Positions 1 through 5,688 are shown, numbered from the stretch's first letter. The stretch: DNA of 8,510 nt from a bacterium BMS3Bbin07 (GCA_002898135.1 BDTQ01000019.1:1-8510); one strand, 5' to 3'. Translations and numbers: made by a program. Notes: a model not told the origin generated them from the sequence alone.

Positions 1-307
1 GACCCACTTTACTCCGAATGTTGACACTGGAGATTTCATTGTGGTAGTTCATGCAGAGAAGGTGAAATTAACGGGAAAGAAACTTGACGATAAGATTTAT
101 TATCATCATACAGGTTATCCTGGTGGCATAAAGGCCGAGACTGCAAGAAAGAGACTGCAGCGCAAGCCGGAATCAGTCATTATGGATGCTGTCTGGGGCA
201 TGCTGCCAAAAAACAGACTCGGAAGGGCGATGCTTAAAAAGCTGAAGGTCTACCGTGGGGATGAACATCCTCATAAGTCCCAGCAGCCGGAGACAATAAC
301 TCTGTAA
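1..307 (+). CDS. rplM: 50S ribosomal protein L13, C-terminal part (5' end outside window)
   Basis: This is the C-terminal two thirds of ribosomal protein L13, a primary 23S rRNA-binding protein of the large subunit. The frame is open from base 2. It reads [12 protein letters not shown] before the first GTG at 41, so that GTG is an internal valine and not the start. Family hallmarks seen are VDTGDF, the [14 protein letters not shown] segment, [12 protein letters not shown], and the C-terminal block with [20 protein letters not shown] followed by a GDEHPH tail. The stop is at 305-307. The gene leads into rpsI 73 bases downstream, the near-universal L13-S9 operon. No clear terminator separates the two, so co-transcription is likely. 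Identification is very secure. Confidence 0.97.
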   Translation, partial: THFTPNVDTGDFIVVVHAEKVKLTGKKLDDKIYYHHTGYPGGIKAETARKRLQRKPESVIMDAVWGMLPKNRLGRAMLKKLKVYRGDEHPHKSQQPETITL

Positions 308-380
308 AGGCGTTTATTCAGGTTATTTTGAAAATACGTAATAACTGATAAACAAGTAACTAACGAACAAGGAGTGGTGG

Positions 381-773
381 ATGGCAGAGATTGTATATCA
401 GGCAACAGGCAGGAGAAAGACCTCGGTTGCAAGGGTTATCTTAAAGCCGGGGACAGGACAGGTAGTGGTTAACAAGCGGCCTATCGAGAAGTATTTCCCG
501 AGGGAGACCCTCCGGATGGTAGTCCGGCAGCCACTTGAGCTTGTAGGGATGTATAACAAGCTTGATGTCCAGGTGACTGTTGATGGTGGTGGCCTTTCAG
601 GTCAGGCCGGAGCTGTAAGGCACGGGATTGCAAGGGCATTGCTTAATGTTGATTCCGACCTGAGGCCGAAGCTCAAGAAAGAAGGATTACTCACCAGGGA
701 CCCCAGGATGAGGGAAAGAAAGAAGTACGGCCAGAAGGGCGCCAGGAAGAGATTCCAGTTCTCCAAGAGGTAA
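381..773 (+). CDS. rpsI: 30S ribosomal protein S9
   Basis: This is complete ribosomal protein S9 (130 residues, the normal bacterial length), whose C-terminal tail reaches the P-site tRNA in the 30S subunit. The start ATG at 381 follows a strong AAGGAG Shine-Dalgarno sequence (369-374) at a 6-nt spacing. Recognisable motifs are the N-terminal [14 protein letters not shown], the central [19 protein letters not shown], and the basic C-terminus [20 protein letters not shown] ending in FSKR. The last Lys-Arg pair is the conserved tail that contacts tRNA. The gene follows rplM as in most bacteria. The palindromic repeat at 783-859 separates it from argC. Confidence 0.98.
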   Translation: MAEIVYQATGRRKTSVARVILKPGTGQVVVNKRPIEKYFPRETLRMVVRQPLELVGMYNKLDVQVTVDGGGLSGQAGAVRHGIARALLNVDSDLRPKLKKEGLLTRDPRMRERKKYGQKGARKRFQFSKR

Positions 774-782
774 AATCCAGTT

Positions 783-859
783 AACCGCAGAGAGCACGGA
801 GAACGCAGAGAGAAACTTTTTACTTCTTTTCTCTGCGCACCACTGCGTTCCTTGCGGTT
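783..859. repeat. Long imperfect palindrome with GCAGAGA-type units between rpsI and argC
   Basis: The outer arms AACCGCA (783-789) and TGCGGTT (853-859) are perfect complements. Inside them, CGCAGAGA (804-811) pairs with TCTCTGCG (830-837), and AAA (813-815) can pair with TTT (827-829) around a pyrimidine-rich loop. The left arm repeats a CGCAGAG/GCACGGAGA-type unit, and the right arm carries the complementary CTCTGCG and CTGCGTTCC units. Elements of this kind (AACCGCAGAGA...CTCTGCGGTT) are familiar to me as dispersed intergenic repeats in environmental Desulfobacterota and Nitrospirota. In RNA the element would form a long hairpin after the ribosomal genes, but no U-tract follows, so a simple intrinsic terminator is unlikely. 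Confidence 0.75.
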
Positions 860-880
860 TATCTATGTCCAGGTAAAAAG

Positions 881-1921
881 ATGCTTAAAGTGGCTATATG
901 CGGTGGTAGCGGATATGCAGGCAGCGAGTTGCTCCGCCTCCTTTCTCTGCATCGCGAAGTCAAGATAACGGCTGTTACCTCAGAGCGTTCATCCGGCAGG
1001 AAAGTCGTGGAATTGTTTCCCCATCTCATGGGCTCGCTTGATCTTGAGTTTGAGCCTTTAAGGCCGGAGATTCTCCTCAAAAAGGCTGATCTCTTCTTTA
1101 TGTCCCTTCCCCATGCAGCCTCGCAGGAAGCAGTCAATTTCTTCTACTCAAGGAAAAAACACGTTGTTGACCTGTCAGCCGATTTCAGGCTGAAAGACCC
1201 GGCAGTATACGAAGAATGGTACAGCACCAGACACGAATATCCCTCAGTGCTCAAGAAGGCAGTCTATGGATTGCCGGAAATCTACCGCAGGAATATAAAG
1301 AAGACGAGGGTTGTGGCCAATCCGGGCTGTTATCCTACAGGGGCGCTGCTCGGTCTTTATCCTGCCTTAAAAGAGGGTCTGATTGAGGCCGGCTCCATAG
1401 TTATAGACTCAAAGTCAGGCACTTCCGGGGCAGGGCGAAAGGCCGCTATCCCCTATTCTTTCTGTGAGGTAAACGAGTCCTTCAGGGCTTACGGGATTGC
1501 CACGCACAGGCATACCCCCGAGATTGAGCAGGAACTCTCCATAATCCATGGCACACAGGTGACGATCAACTTCACACCCCACCTGCTGCCTGTAAACAGG
1601 GGAATCCTGACCACCATCTATTGCAGGCTGAAGGGGGACGCTTCAACAGGCCATCTTCTTGAACGTTATCGGGATATATACAGGAAAGAGCCTTTTGTAA
1701 GGGTTTATGATGAGGGGAATCTGCCTGATGTCAGGAATGTCCGTGGAACGAACTTCTGTGATATCGGGATGAAGGTTAATCAGAGGACAGGAACGCTTGT
1801 TGTTGTTACTGCAATAGACAACCTTCTGAAAGGGGCTTCAGGCCAGGCAATACAGAACATGAATATCATGATGGGTTTTAAAGAGACCGAGGGCCTTAAT
1901 CTGCTTGCACCTTTGCCGTAA
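881..1921 (+). CDS. argC: N-acetyl-gamma-glutamyl-phosphate reductase
   Basis: This is complete ArgC (346 residues, the usual length). It reduces N-acetyl-glutamyl-5-phosphate to N-acetylglutamate semialdehyde with NADPH, the third step of arginine biosynthesis, in the cytoplasm. The N-terminal Rossmann fold has the nucleotide-binding motif CGGSGYAGSELLRLL (residues 7-21). The catalytic cysteine is C150 in VANPGCYPTG. The active-site histidine lies in HRHTPEIEQ (H211), and FTPHLLPVNRGI (231-242) is the conserved substrate-domain strand. The C-terminus has VRGTNFCDIG and DNLLKGASGQAIQNMN, both typical. The ATG at 881 has a modest AGGT Shine-Dalgarno sequence (871-874). No other arg genes are in the window. 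Its place behind rplM-rpsI recalls Desulfobacterota and Nitrospirota genomes. Confidence 0.97.
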   Translation: MLKVAICGGSGYAGSELLRLLSLHREVKITAVTSERSSGRKVVELFPHLMGSLDLEFEPLRPEILLKKADLFFMSLPHAASQEAVNFFYSRKKHVVDLSADFRLKDPAVYEEWYSTRHEYPSVLKKAVYGLPEIYRRNIKKTRVVANPGCYPTGALLGLYPALKEGLIEAGSIVIDSKSGTSGAGRKAAIPYSFCEVNESFRAYGIATHRHTPEIEQELSIIHGTQVTINFTPHLLPVNRGILTTIYCRLKGDASTGHLLERYRDIYRKEPFVRVYDEGNLPDVRNVRGTNFCDIGMKVNQRTGTLVVVTAIDNLLKGASGQAIQNMNIMMGFKETEGLNLLAPLP

Positions 1922-1943
1922 AACTTTCCAGGGTTGTTTTAAG

Positions 1944-1979
1944 AAAAAAACCGCCGTGCTGTTTGCGGTCAACTTGACC
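1944..1979 (-). terminator. Intrinsic terminator of the flavodiiron gene, with an overlapping 13-nt palindrome
   Basis: Read on the - strand, ACCGC (1969-1965), a 10-nt loop and GCGGT (1954-1950) are followed by a run of seven T (1950-1944). This is a short but classic intrinsic terminator downstream of the flavodiiron stop codon at 2001. The stem is only 5 bp. Just upstream, and overlapping by three bases, is a perfect palindrome GGTCAA-C-TTGACC (1967-1979), which could form an alternative hairpin. No equally good terminator is visible for argC on the + strand. Confidence 0.6.
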
Positions 1980-2000
1980 AGGTTGTCAGGAGAGAACGGG

Positions 2001-3179
2001 CTATACCAATCCATTTTCTTTGTGTTTTGTCGCTATGGTCTCAGCCAAATTCTCAAGGGCTTTAAAATCAGCCTTAGAAGGTAAGCCTTTGACGAGAACA
2101 GGTTCTATAACCTCTGCTTTAAGGTTAGATAGCATCCCCGACAGGATTTCTACAGTCCTGCCGCCCCACCCGTAGGAACCGATAATTGACAGGAACCTGG
2201 CTTTAGGACGTAATGCATTAGTCAGAAAAGCAGCATTAACGGCGTAGGGATGGGGACCTGCAAGAACCGTTGGGGTCCCAATAACTATAGTCCCTGCGTC
2301 AACGAGAGCCATTGCCAGCTTCCCTGTGTCTGTCACGGCCAGATTGAATTGTTCGACAGCAACGCCTTTCTCTACCAGTGATGAAACAAAAAAATCCACC
2401 ATCAGCTTTGTACTGTTATGCATTGAAATATAAGGTAACACTACGAGGTTCTTCGATGGTGCCTCTATCCACTCTTTATGGGCATCAAGGATAAAGGCCG
2501 GGCGAGGATAAACAGGCCCGTGACTTGGGGCTATGATAGCCATCTCGAAAGCTGCGAGTTTTTCCAGGTTTTTTTTGATCATGGTTCGGAAGGGCATCAT
2601 GATCTCGGCATAGTAACGTTTGGCTGCCTCGTAAACACGCCCTTCATCTGAAACAAACAGACTGGTTGTTGCAATATGGGAACCAAAGAAATCACAGCTG
2701 AACAGGATTTTGTCTTCTTCCAGGTAAGCCACCATCGTCTCAGGCCAGTGTACCCACGGAGTGTAGATGAATTTCAGCGTCTTGTCCCCGAGCGAGATTG
2801 TTTCGCCGTCACTGACAGTAATAAAGGATTCCTCGGGTATATGCAAAAACTCCATAAGCAACCCTTTTGCCATGGGACTGGAAATCAGTTTTGCATCAGG
2901 GTATCTGGAGAGCACAAGAGGAATGCTGCCTGAATGGTCCTGTTCAGCATGAAGCGAAACTATGTAATCAAGCTTGGAGACATTTTCAAGCTGTGTCAGC
3001 AGTTCATCAACCATGGATGGATCAACCGTATCAATTAAAACAGTCTTCTCACTGCCTTCAATAAGATAGGCATTGTAACTTGTTCCGTCCGGCAGAGGGA
3101 TGAGAGAGTCGAAGAGGCGCCTGTCCCAATCCACAGAACCCATCCAGTAAATGTTATCTTTAATTTTTCTTGGTTTCAT
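2001..3179 (-). CDS. Flavodiiron protein (O2/NO reductase, class A FprA/ROO type)
   Basis: This is a cytoplasmic flavodiiron protein of 392 residues. The N-terminal metallo-beta-lactamase-like domain holds a diiron site that reduces O2 to water and/or NO to N2O. The C-terminal flavodoxin domain carries FMN. All diiron ligands are present: H77-x-E79-x-D81-H82 in HAEQDHSG, H144 in PWVHWPE, D163 in SCDFFGSH and H220 in SHGP. The flavodoxin domain begins around residue 243, with phosphate-loop-like ISMHNST and later GTPTVLAGPHP and IGSYGWGG. It ends without a fused rubredoxin or flavin reductase domain, so electrons must come from a separate donor. I chose ATG 3179 because GGAGG (3189-3185) lies 5 nt upstream; the in-frame ATG at 3191 lacks a good ribosome site. 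O2 versus NO preference cannot be told from sequence. Confidence 0.95.
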   Translation of the reverse strand: MKPRKIKDNIYWMGSVDWDRRLFDSLIPLPDGTSYNAYLIEGSEKTVLIDTVDPSMVDELLTQLENVSKLDYIVSLHAEQDHSGSIPLVLSRYPDAKLISSPMAKGLLMEFLHIPEESFITVSDGETISLGDKTLKFIYTPWVHWPETMVAYLEEDKILFSCDFFGSHIATTSLFVSDEGRVYEAAKRYYAEIMMPFRTMIKKNLEKLAAFEMAIIAPSHGPVYPRPAFILDAHKEWIEAPSKNLVVLPYISMHNSTKLMVDFFVSSLVEKGVAVEQFNLAVTDTGKLAMALVDAGTIVIGTPTVLAGPHPYAVNAAFLTNALRPKARFLSIIGSYGWGGRTVEILSGMLSNLKAEVIEPVLVKGLPSKADFKALENLAETIATKHKENGLV

Positions 3180-3486
3180 CCGTCCCTCCATAGGGTTTTC
3201 CTGAATCAGAACATTAGATAATCTCAGTCATTATATCAATTTGATTAGTAATGCGCAAGTAGTCCTCTGGTTTTTATAATTATCACCGATTTTCACGAAG
3301 CAACACCCGTTTTCCAATGTTGGATATAATTGTATGAGAAATCCCTGTAGCAGTAACGTTAGGGTATCAAAAATCCCAATAAAGCAGGATAGTTCAAGAA
3401 AAAGATAAGATTCTGAAAGAAAAGGGTCATGGTAATCCTTTAAGATGTATATTAGAAGAACAAGCTATTGCAAAGAGGAGGATTTT
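3180..3486. other. Divergent intergenic region between flavodiiron and PNPOx-family genes
   Basis: This 307-base gap contains no convincing gene. Its left part holds the flavodiiron leader and promoter (listed separately). Its right part includes a TATAAT (3325-3330) that could serve the + strand gene, but there is no matching -35 hexamer (AACACC at the 17-nt position), and the implied leader would be about 150 nt. The stretch 3340-3440 is A-rich and shows no strong structure. A short AAAGG...CCTTT complement near 3421-3440 is too weak to call. Confidence 0.5.
3230..3258 (-). promoter_or_regulatory. Sigma70-type promoter of the flavodiiron gene with a small palindrome
   Basis: On the - strand, TTGCGC (3258-3253) lies 17 nt upstream of a consensus TATAAT (3235-3230), about 50 nt before the chosen start codon. 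A palindrome ATCAA-T-TTGAT (3235-3245) overlaps the -10 edge and the spacer and could be an operator. Its half-sites are in the opposite order from the FNR-type TTGAT-N4-ATCAA site, so I do not call FNR control. Confidence 0.6.
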
Positions 3487-3909
3487 ATGGACAAGAACGG
3501 GATATTTGCACTAATCAACGAAAATCAGGCCTGTCATCTTGCCACGTCCGAGAATAACGTTCCCCATGTACGTGGCATTCTGGTATACCGGGCTGATGAC
3601 AACGGCATAATTTTCCATACCGGAAAGTTCAAGGACCTGTACAGGCAGTTGCGCGCGAATCCGCAAGTGGAACTCTGCTTTAACAATCAGGACATGCAGA
3701 ATCTCATCCAGGTTCGGGTGAGCGGCGAAGTGGAACAGGTAGAGGATATGGCGCTGAAGCAGGAAATCGTATCGAAACGTGATTTCCTGAAGCCGTGGAT
3801 TGAAGCACAGGGGTATGACGGCCTGGCGGTCTTCAGGCTGAAAAAGGGCAGGGCTACGGTCTGGACAATGGCCACAAACTTTGCACCCAATACCTATATT
3901 GATCTTTGA
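3487..3909 (+). CDS. Pyridoxamine 5'-phosphate oxidase family (FMN-binding split-barrel) protein
   Basis: This is a 140-residue protein of the PNPOx-like split-barrel fold, which normally binds FMN as a dimer. Family features are the N-terminal helix NGIFALINENQACHLAT, the strand pair VPHVRGILVYRADDNGIIFHT, the flavin-phosphate region TGKFKDLYRQLRANPQVELCF, the strand VRVSGEVEQVED, and the C-terminal VWTMATNFAPNTYIDL. Many such short proteins have unknown substrates, and true PdxH is longer with a different C-terminus, so vitamin B6 synthesis is not implied. ATG 3487 was chosen because GAGGAGG ends 5 nt upstream; the in-frame ATG at 3445 has no ribosome site. It is transcribed divergently from the flavodiiron gene. 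Both are flavin proteins, so a shared redox-stress role is possible but unproven. Confidence 0.85.
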   Translation: MDKNGIFALINENQACHLATSENNVPHVRGILVYRADDNGIIFHTGKFKDLYRQLRANPQVELCFNNQDMQNLIQVRVSGEVEQVEDMALKQEIVSKRDFLKPWIEAQGYDGLAVFRLKKGRATVWTMATNFAPNTYIDL

Positions 3910-4131
3910 TCACAACTAAGGAGCCTCTTGCGGAACTCTTGTGCTAACTTTAAGGAGGCTCTAATGCCTCACTCAAAAACAACCTGATGCGCGTATCGAT
4001 GCGTGCCTGCAAAATATTAGACCGGCAATAGAATACCCGAACCAAGGATAAAAAGGTTGTTGGAATCAATATGATAGCTGGGTTGGGCGCCTCTTATTCT
4101 ATTCTGTCGTGCCAATAATTTGGTTTTTTAT
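3910..4131. other. Non-coding gap with an inverted repeat after the PNPOx-family gene
   Basis: No gene is supported here. An inverted repeat GAGCCTC (3921-3927) / GAGGCTC (3955-3961) with a 27-nt loop follows the PNPOx-family stop; it lacks a T-tract. A well-placed AAGGAGG precedes a 7-codon reading frame at 3964 (MPHSKTT), which is too short to call. On the - strand the gap is where a toxin partner of the antitoxin-like gene would be expected, but no RelE/ParE-like reading frame is visible. Confidence 0.5.
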
Positions 4132-4359
4132 TCAACCGATTGATTTTTTACGAATCTTTCTAAAAACATCTTCGCCTGGAATTGTCTTAACTTTTCCTGT
4201 CCTTATATCTTCAACTCTCTTCTCTGCTTCTTTAACCCATAATTTATCAATCTCTTTATCTGGTGGATTAAGGCTTTCAAGTAGTTTATTCACCAGTAAT
4301 GTCCTGACCTCCACAGGCAGAGAGATCGCTTCAGAAATAAGTTCATCTGTTTTTATCAT
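4132..4359 (-). CDS. Putative addiction-module antitoxin (unstable-antitoxin type), orphan
   Basis: This 75-residue, highly charged, helical protein reads MIKTDELISEAISLPVEVRT at its start. Next come LLVNKLLESLNPP and a C-terminal tail ending FRKIRKKSIG. This layout (EA..LP.EER..L...LL.SL) is that of the putative addiction-module component family (TIGR02574, Unstab_antitox), normally paired with a RelE/ParE toxin gene just downstream. No toxin follows here. ATG 4359 is preferred to GTG 4365 because AAGGAG sits 5 nt upstream of the ATG. The gene has its own promoter and a palindrome that may allow self-repression. It may be an orphan left after toxin loss or a solitary regulator. Confidence 0.7.
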   Translation of the reverse strand: MIKTDELISEAISLPVEVRTLLVNKLLESLNPPDKEIDKLWVKEAEKRVEDIRTGKVKTIPGEDVFRKIRKKSIG

Positions 4360-4376
4360 AGCCACTCCTTTTTACA

Positions 4377-4408
4377 ATGATAATATCATAATTCTAAAAC
4401 AAAATCAA
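4377..4408 (-). promoter_or_regulatory. Promoter of the antitoxin-like gene with overlapping 13-nt palindrome
   Basis: On the - strand, TTGATT (4408-4403) and TATTAT (4385-4380) are separated by exactly 17 nt. A perfect palindrome ATGATA-A-TATCAT (4377-4389) covers the -10 element, in the position expected for an autoregulatory operator of an antitoxin. The assignment rests on sequence pattern only. Confidence 0.5.
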
Positions 4409-4427
4409 CACACGTAAAACGCAAAAA

Positions 4428-4904
4428 TTAAAGCACAGATGCAATTCCAGTCAGCAATAACACCAATACACCTAAAACGAAATTTACCTTTACTAAATTC
4501 AGGGATAATTTCTGTAAAGATGCTTTTTTATTTGTGGATCCGGTTCTTCCAATCCTCGGAGTTAGCACCAAACCTCTATAAAAGTGAACAGCAACCATTA
4601 CTAAAACTGTAATGTGCTTTAATGTCAAAACCAAAGTCCAATTATTTCCAAAGAGCTCAAGCCCGGAAAAATTTTTATTGAATATTGTTAATACAATCCC
4701 TGTAACAATTAAAAGAATTATACTATAGTTTGCTAAAGGAGTAAATCTTTTAGAAATTTCTCCCATTAGTTTCCCGCTTTCTGCACCCAAAACCTGCTTT
4801 GACGATGGTATGGCAATAAAAAGTATAAAGGTAATTCCTCCAATCCATATAACCGTCGCTAAGAGATGCAACCAATAAGATATCGCCAATAGTAGCTCTA
4901 TCAT
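4428..4904 (-). CDS. CopD-like four-helix membrane protein
   Basis: This is a 158-residue inner-membrane protein with four predicted helices at about residues 5-31, 59-77, 92-113 and 137-157. The first helix reads SYWLHLLATVIWIGGITF, a pattern shared with the CopD / copper-resistance D-like membrane family. H13 in helix 1 and H97 and H107 in or near helix 3 are the kind of residues that bind heme or metal in related proteins. A conserved-looking LTPRIGR loop follows helix 3. The ATG at 4904 has a GGAGG ribosome site 7 nt upstream. It lies 84 bases downstream of the small CGCGC peptide gene on the same strand, with a strong stem-loop between them. Copper transport is suggested by similarity only; the substrate is not evident. 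Confidence 0.65.
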   Translation of the reverse strand: MIELLLAISYWLHLLATVIWIGGITFILFIAIPSSKQVLGAESGKLMGEISKRFTPLANYSIILLIVTGIVLTIFNKNFSGLELFGNNWTLVLTLKHITVLVMVAVHFYRGLVLTPRIGRTGSTNKKASLQKLSLNLVKVNFVLGVLVLLLTGIASVL

Positions 4905-4937
4905 TATTATCCTCCGTAAAAAGTTGGTTTATAGACC

Positions 4938-4973
4938 GGGGAAGCAGATTGTATTTGAGCAACCTGCTTCCCC
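4938..4973 (-). promoter_or_regulatory. Strong stem-loop between the peptide gene and the membrane-protein gene
   Basis: GGGGAAGCAG (4938-4947) and CTGCTTCCCC (4964-4973) form a perfect 10-bp stem. Beyond one mismatch, TTG (4949-4951) pairs with CAA (4960-4962), leaving an 8-nt loop. On the - strand a T5 run occurs only about 14 nt after the stem. A leaky terminator or an RNA-stabilising hairpin is therefore more likely than a clean stop, and it would set a higher level for the upstream peptide than for the membrane protein. Confidence 0.6.
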
Positions 4974-4988
4974 TGAGCAAGGATTTGC

Positions 4989-5096
4989 CTATTTTGTCTT
5001 TATAGGCGGAAGGCAGCCACAGCCACATGAGCTTTTTGTCTCGCTTTTGATTTGAATTTTCTTTTCTTCAGGCTGTTTTTTTGTTTCCTTTGCCAT
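4989..5096 (-). CDS. 35-residue peptide with a C-terminal CGCGC cysteine cluster
   Basis: This is a short but convincing gene. ATG 5096 is preceded by a near-perfect Shine-Dalgarno sequence AGGAGGTGAT at a 4-nt gap. The first half is hydrophilic and Lys/Glu/Gln-rich, starting MAKETKKQPEEKK. It is followed by KSSCGCGCLPPIKTK with cysteines at residues 24, 26 and 28, then the stop. There is no signal peptide or membrane segment, so it is probably cytoplasmic. Three cysteines spaced C-x-C-x-C suggest binding of a thiophilic metal ion or a cluster ligand role, but no family is recognised. It lies 65 bases downstream of arsR. Its own leader repeats the arsR operator sequence, which links it to that regulator. 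It may be translated with or without the downstream membrane gene. Confidence 0.7.
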   Translation of the reverse strand: MAKETKKQPEEKKIQIKSETKSSCGCGCLPPIKTK

Positions 5097-5125
5097 TATT
5101 ATCACCTCCTTTCTGTTTAAGTTAA

Positions 5126-5139
5126 TGCGTAGTTACTTA
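5126..5139 (-). promoter_or_regulatory. Second copy of the ArsR-type operator, upstream of the peptide gene
   Basis: On the - strand this reads TAAGTAACTACGCA, matching 12 of 14 bases of the perfect palindrome at 5499-5512. Including flanks, TATAAGTAACTAC is identical in both places, and AACT recurs at the same distance. It is placed in the opposite orientation relative to the downstream gene. AT-rich TATATA sequence lies next to it and could hold a -10 element, though no clear -35 is seen. Confidence 0.55.
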
Positions 5140-5161
5140 TATATATTGGTAAAAAATAACC

Positions 5162-5482
5162 TTATTTTGATTTTGCTTTGTGTATTTTCCCCATGCTCAC
5201 TTGTCTACCCAAACATCCACAGGTACAAATTCGATTAAGTCTTTGCCGGCATTCTTCCAGGGTCTCCCGGTTTAAAGAGTAATATATCCAATACCCTTCT
5301 CTTTTATCTTTCACAAGACCTGCAGCTTTGAGTACCCGCAAGTGTTGTGACACTGCCGACTGCGTTATCCCTAAAGCAGCGGCTAAGGCATTAACGCTCA
5401 TAGCTTCTTTTTTAAGATGCTCGATGATCTCTATTCTTTTATCTACTGAAAGTATTTTAAATAGTTCTGCTGCTTCTTTCAT
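5162..5482 (-). CDS. ArsR/SmtB-family metalloregulatory repressor
   Basis: This is a 106-residue winged-helix repressor. The recognition helix region is ITQSAVSQHLRVLKAAGLV (39-57), and the wing is KREGYWIYYSLN (60-71). The classical ELCVCDL metal site of ArsR helix 3 is absent: that place reads SAVSQHLRVL. Instead there is a cluster C86-x-C88-x-C90 (CTCGC), with C78 one helix turn group earlier, which may form a C-terminal sensing site. ATG 5482 is chosen because AAGGA lies 10 nt upstream; GTG 5491 has the ribosome site too close. A consensus promoter and palindromic operator precede it, so it probably represses itself. The same operator recurs before the CGCGC peptide gene downstream. Such proteins release DNA on binding metal ions; the inducer here is unknown. 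Confidence 0.9.
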   Translation of the reverse strand: MKEAAELFKILSVDKRIEIIEHLKKEAMSVNALAAALGITQSAVSQHLRVLKAAGLVKDKREGYWIYYSLNRETLEECRQRLNRICTCGCLGRQVSMGKIHKAKSK

Positions 5483-5498
5483 AACGCACACATCCTTA

Positions 5499-5512
5499 TA
5501 AGTAACTACTTA
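5499..5512. promoter_or_regulatory. Palindromic operator of the arsR-type gene
   Basis: The sequence TAAGTA-AC-TACTTA has perfect 6-bp arms. It lies between the -10 element (5519-5524) and the start codon (5482), overlapping the expected transcription start. This is a classic position for a repressor of the ArsR/SmtB family. A near copy is at 5126-5139. Confidence 0.65.
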
Positions 5513-5518
5513 ATAACT

Positions 5519-5547
5519 AATATACTGTATTGCGATAAGATTGTCAA
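5519..5547 (-). promoter_or_regulatory. Consensus sigma70 promoter of the arsR-type gene
   Basis: On the - strand a perfect TTGACA (5547-5542) is followed after 17 nt by TATATT (5524-5519). This is the strongest promoter match in the window and needs repression to be quiet, consistent with the palindrome just downstream. Confidence 0.8.
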
Positions 5548-5650
5548 GTATTTCGCGAAAAGTTTCATTGGGGTTATCGCCTAATTGGGAAAGTTCAGGT
5601 GAAAAATGTTGAATTAAAAATATAGAAGAAGTATTCTTATAAATTTGGTG

Positions 5651-5668
5651 GTCTCAGTTACCTGGGAC
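5651..5668. repeat. Short hairpin sequence downstream of vapC
   Basis: GTCTCAG (5651-5657) and CTGGGAC (5662-5668) form a 7-bp stem with one G-T pair and a 4-nt loop. It lies 20 bases beyond the vapC stop codon on the - strand. No T-tract follows directly in either direction, so its role as a terminator is uncertain. Confidence 0.4.
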
Positions 5669-5688
5669 GTGACATAGTGTTATCAGAA

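Noticed and set aside
319..347. CAGGTTATT / AATAACTG inverted repeat between rplM and rpsI
   Set aside because: It is AT-rich with a bulge and a 12-nt loop, too weak to call a terminator or leader element.
2676..3064. Several + strand frames inside the flavodiiron gene
   Set aside because: They lie entirely within a gene with a full set of conserved ligands and show no recognisable domain; they are shadows.
3235..3245. FNR-like site before the flavodiiron gene
   Set aside because: The half-sites are ATCAA then TTGAT with one base between, not TTGAT-N4-ATCAA, so FNR/CRP-type binding is not supported.
4109..4417. 102-residue frame on the + strand opposite the antitoxin-like gene
   Set aside because: It mirrors the - strand gene, which has a ribosome site, a promoter and family resemblance. 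The + frame is a low-complexity Ser/Ile/Leu/Phe translation without a ribosome site.
4750..5028. 92-residue - strand frame overlapping the CGCGC peptide and the CopD-like gene
   Set aside because: It runs out of frame through the stem-loop and both supported genes, has no family resemblance and no proper ribosome site.
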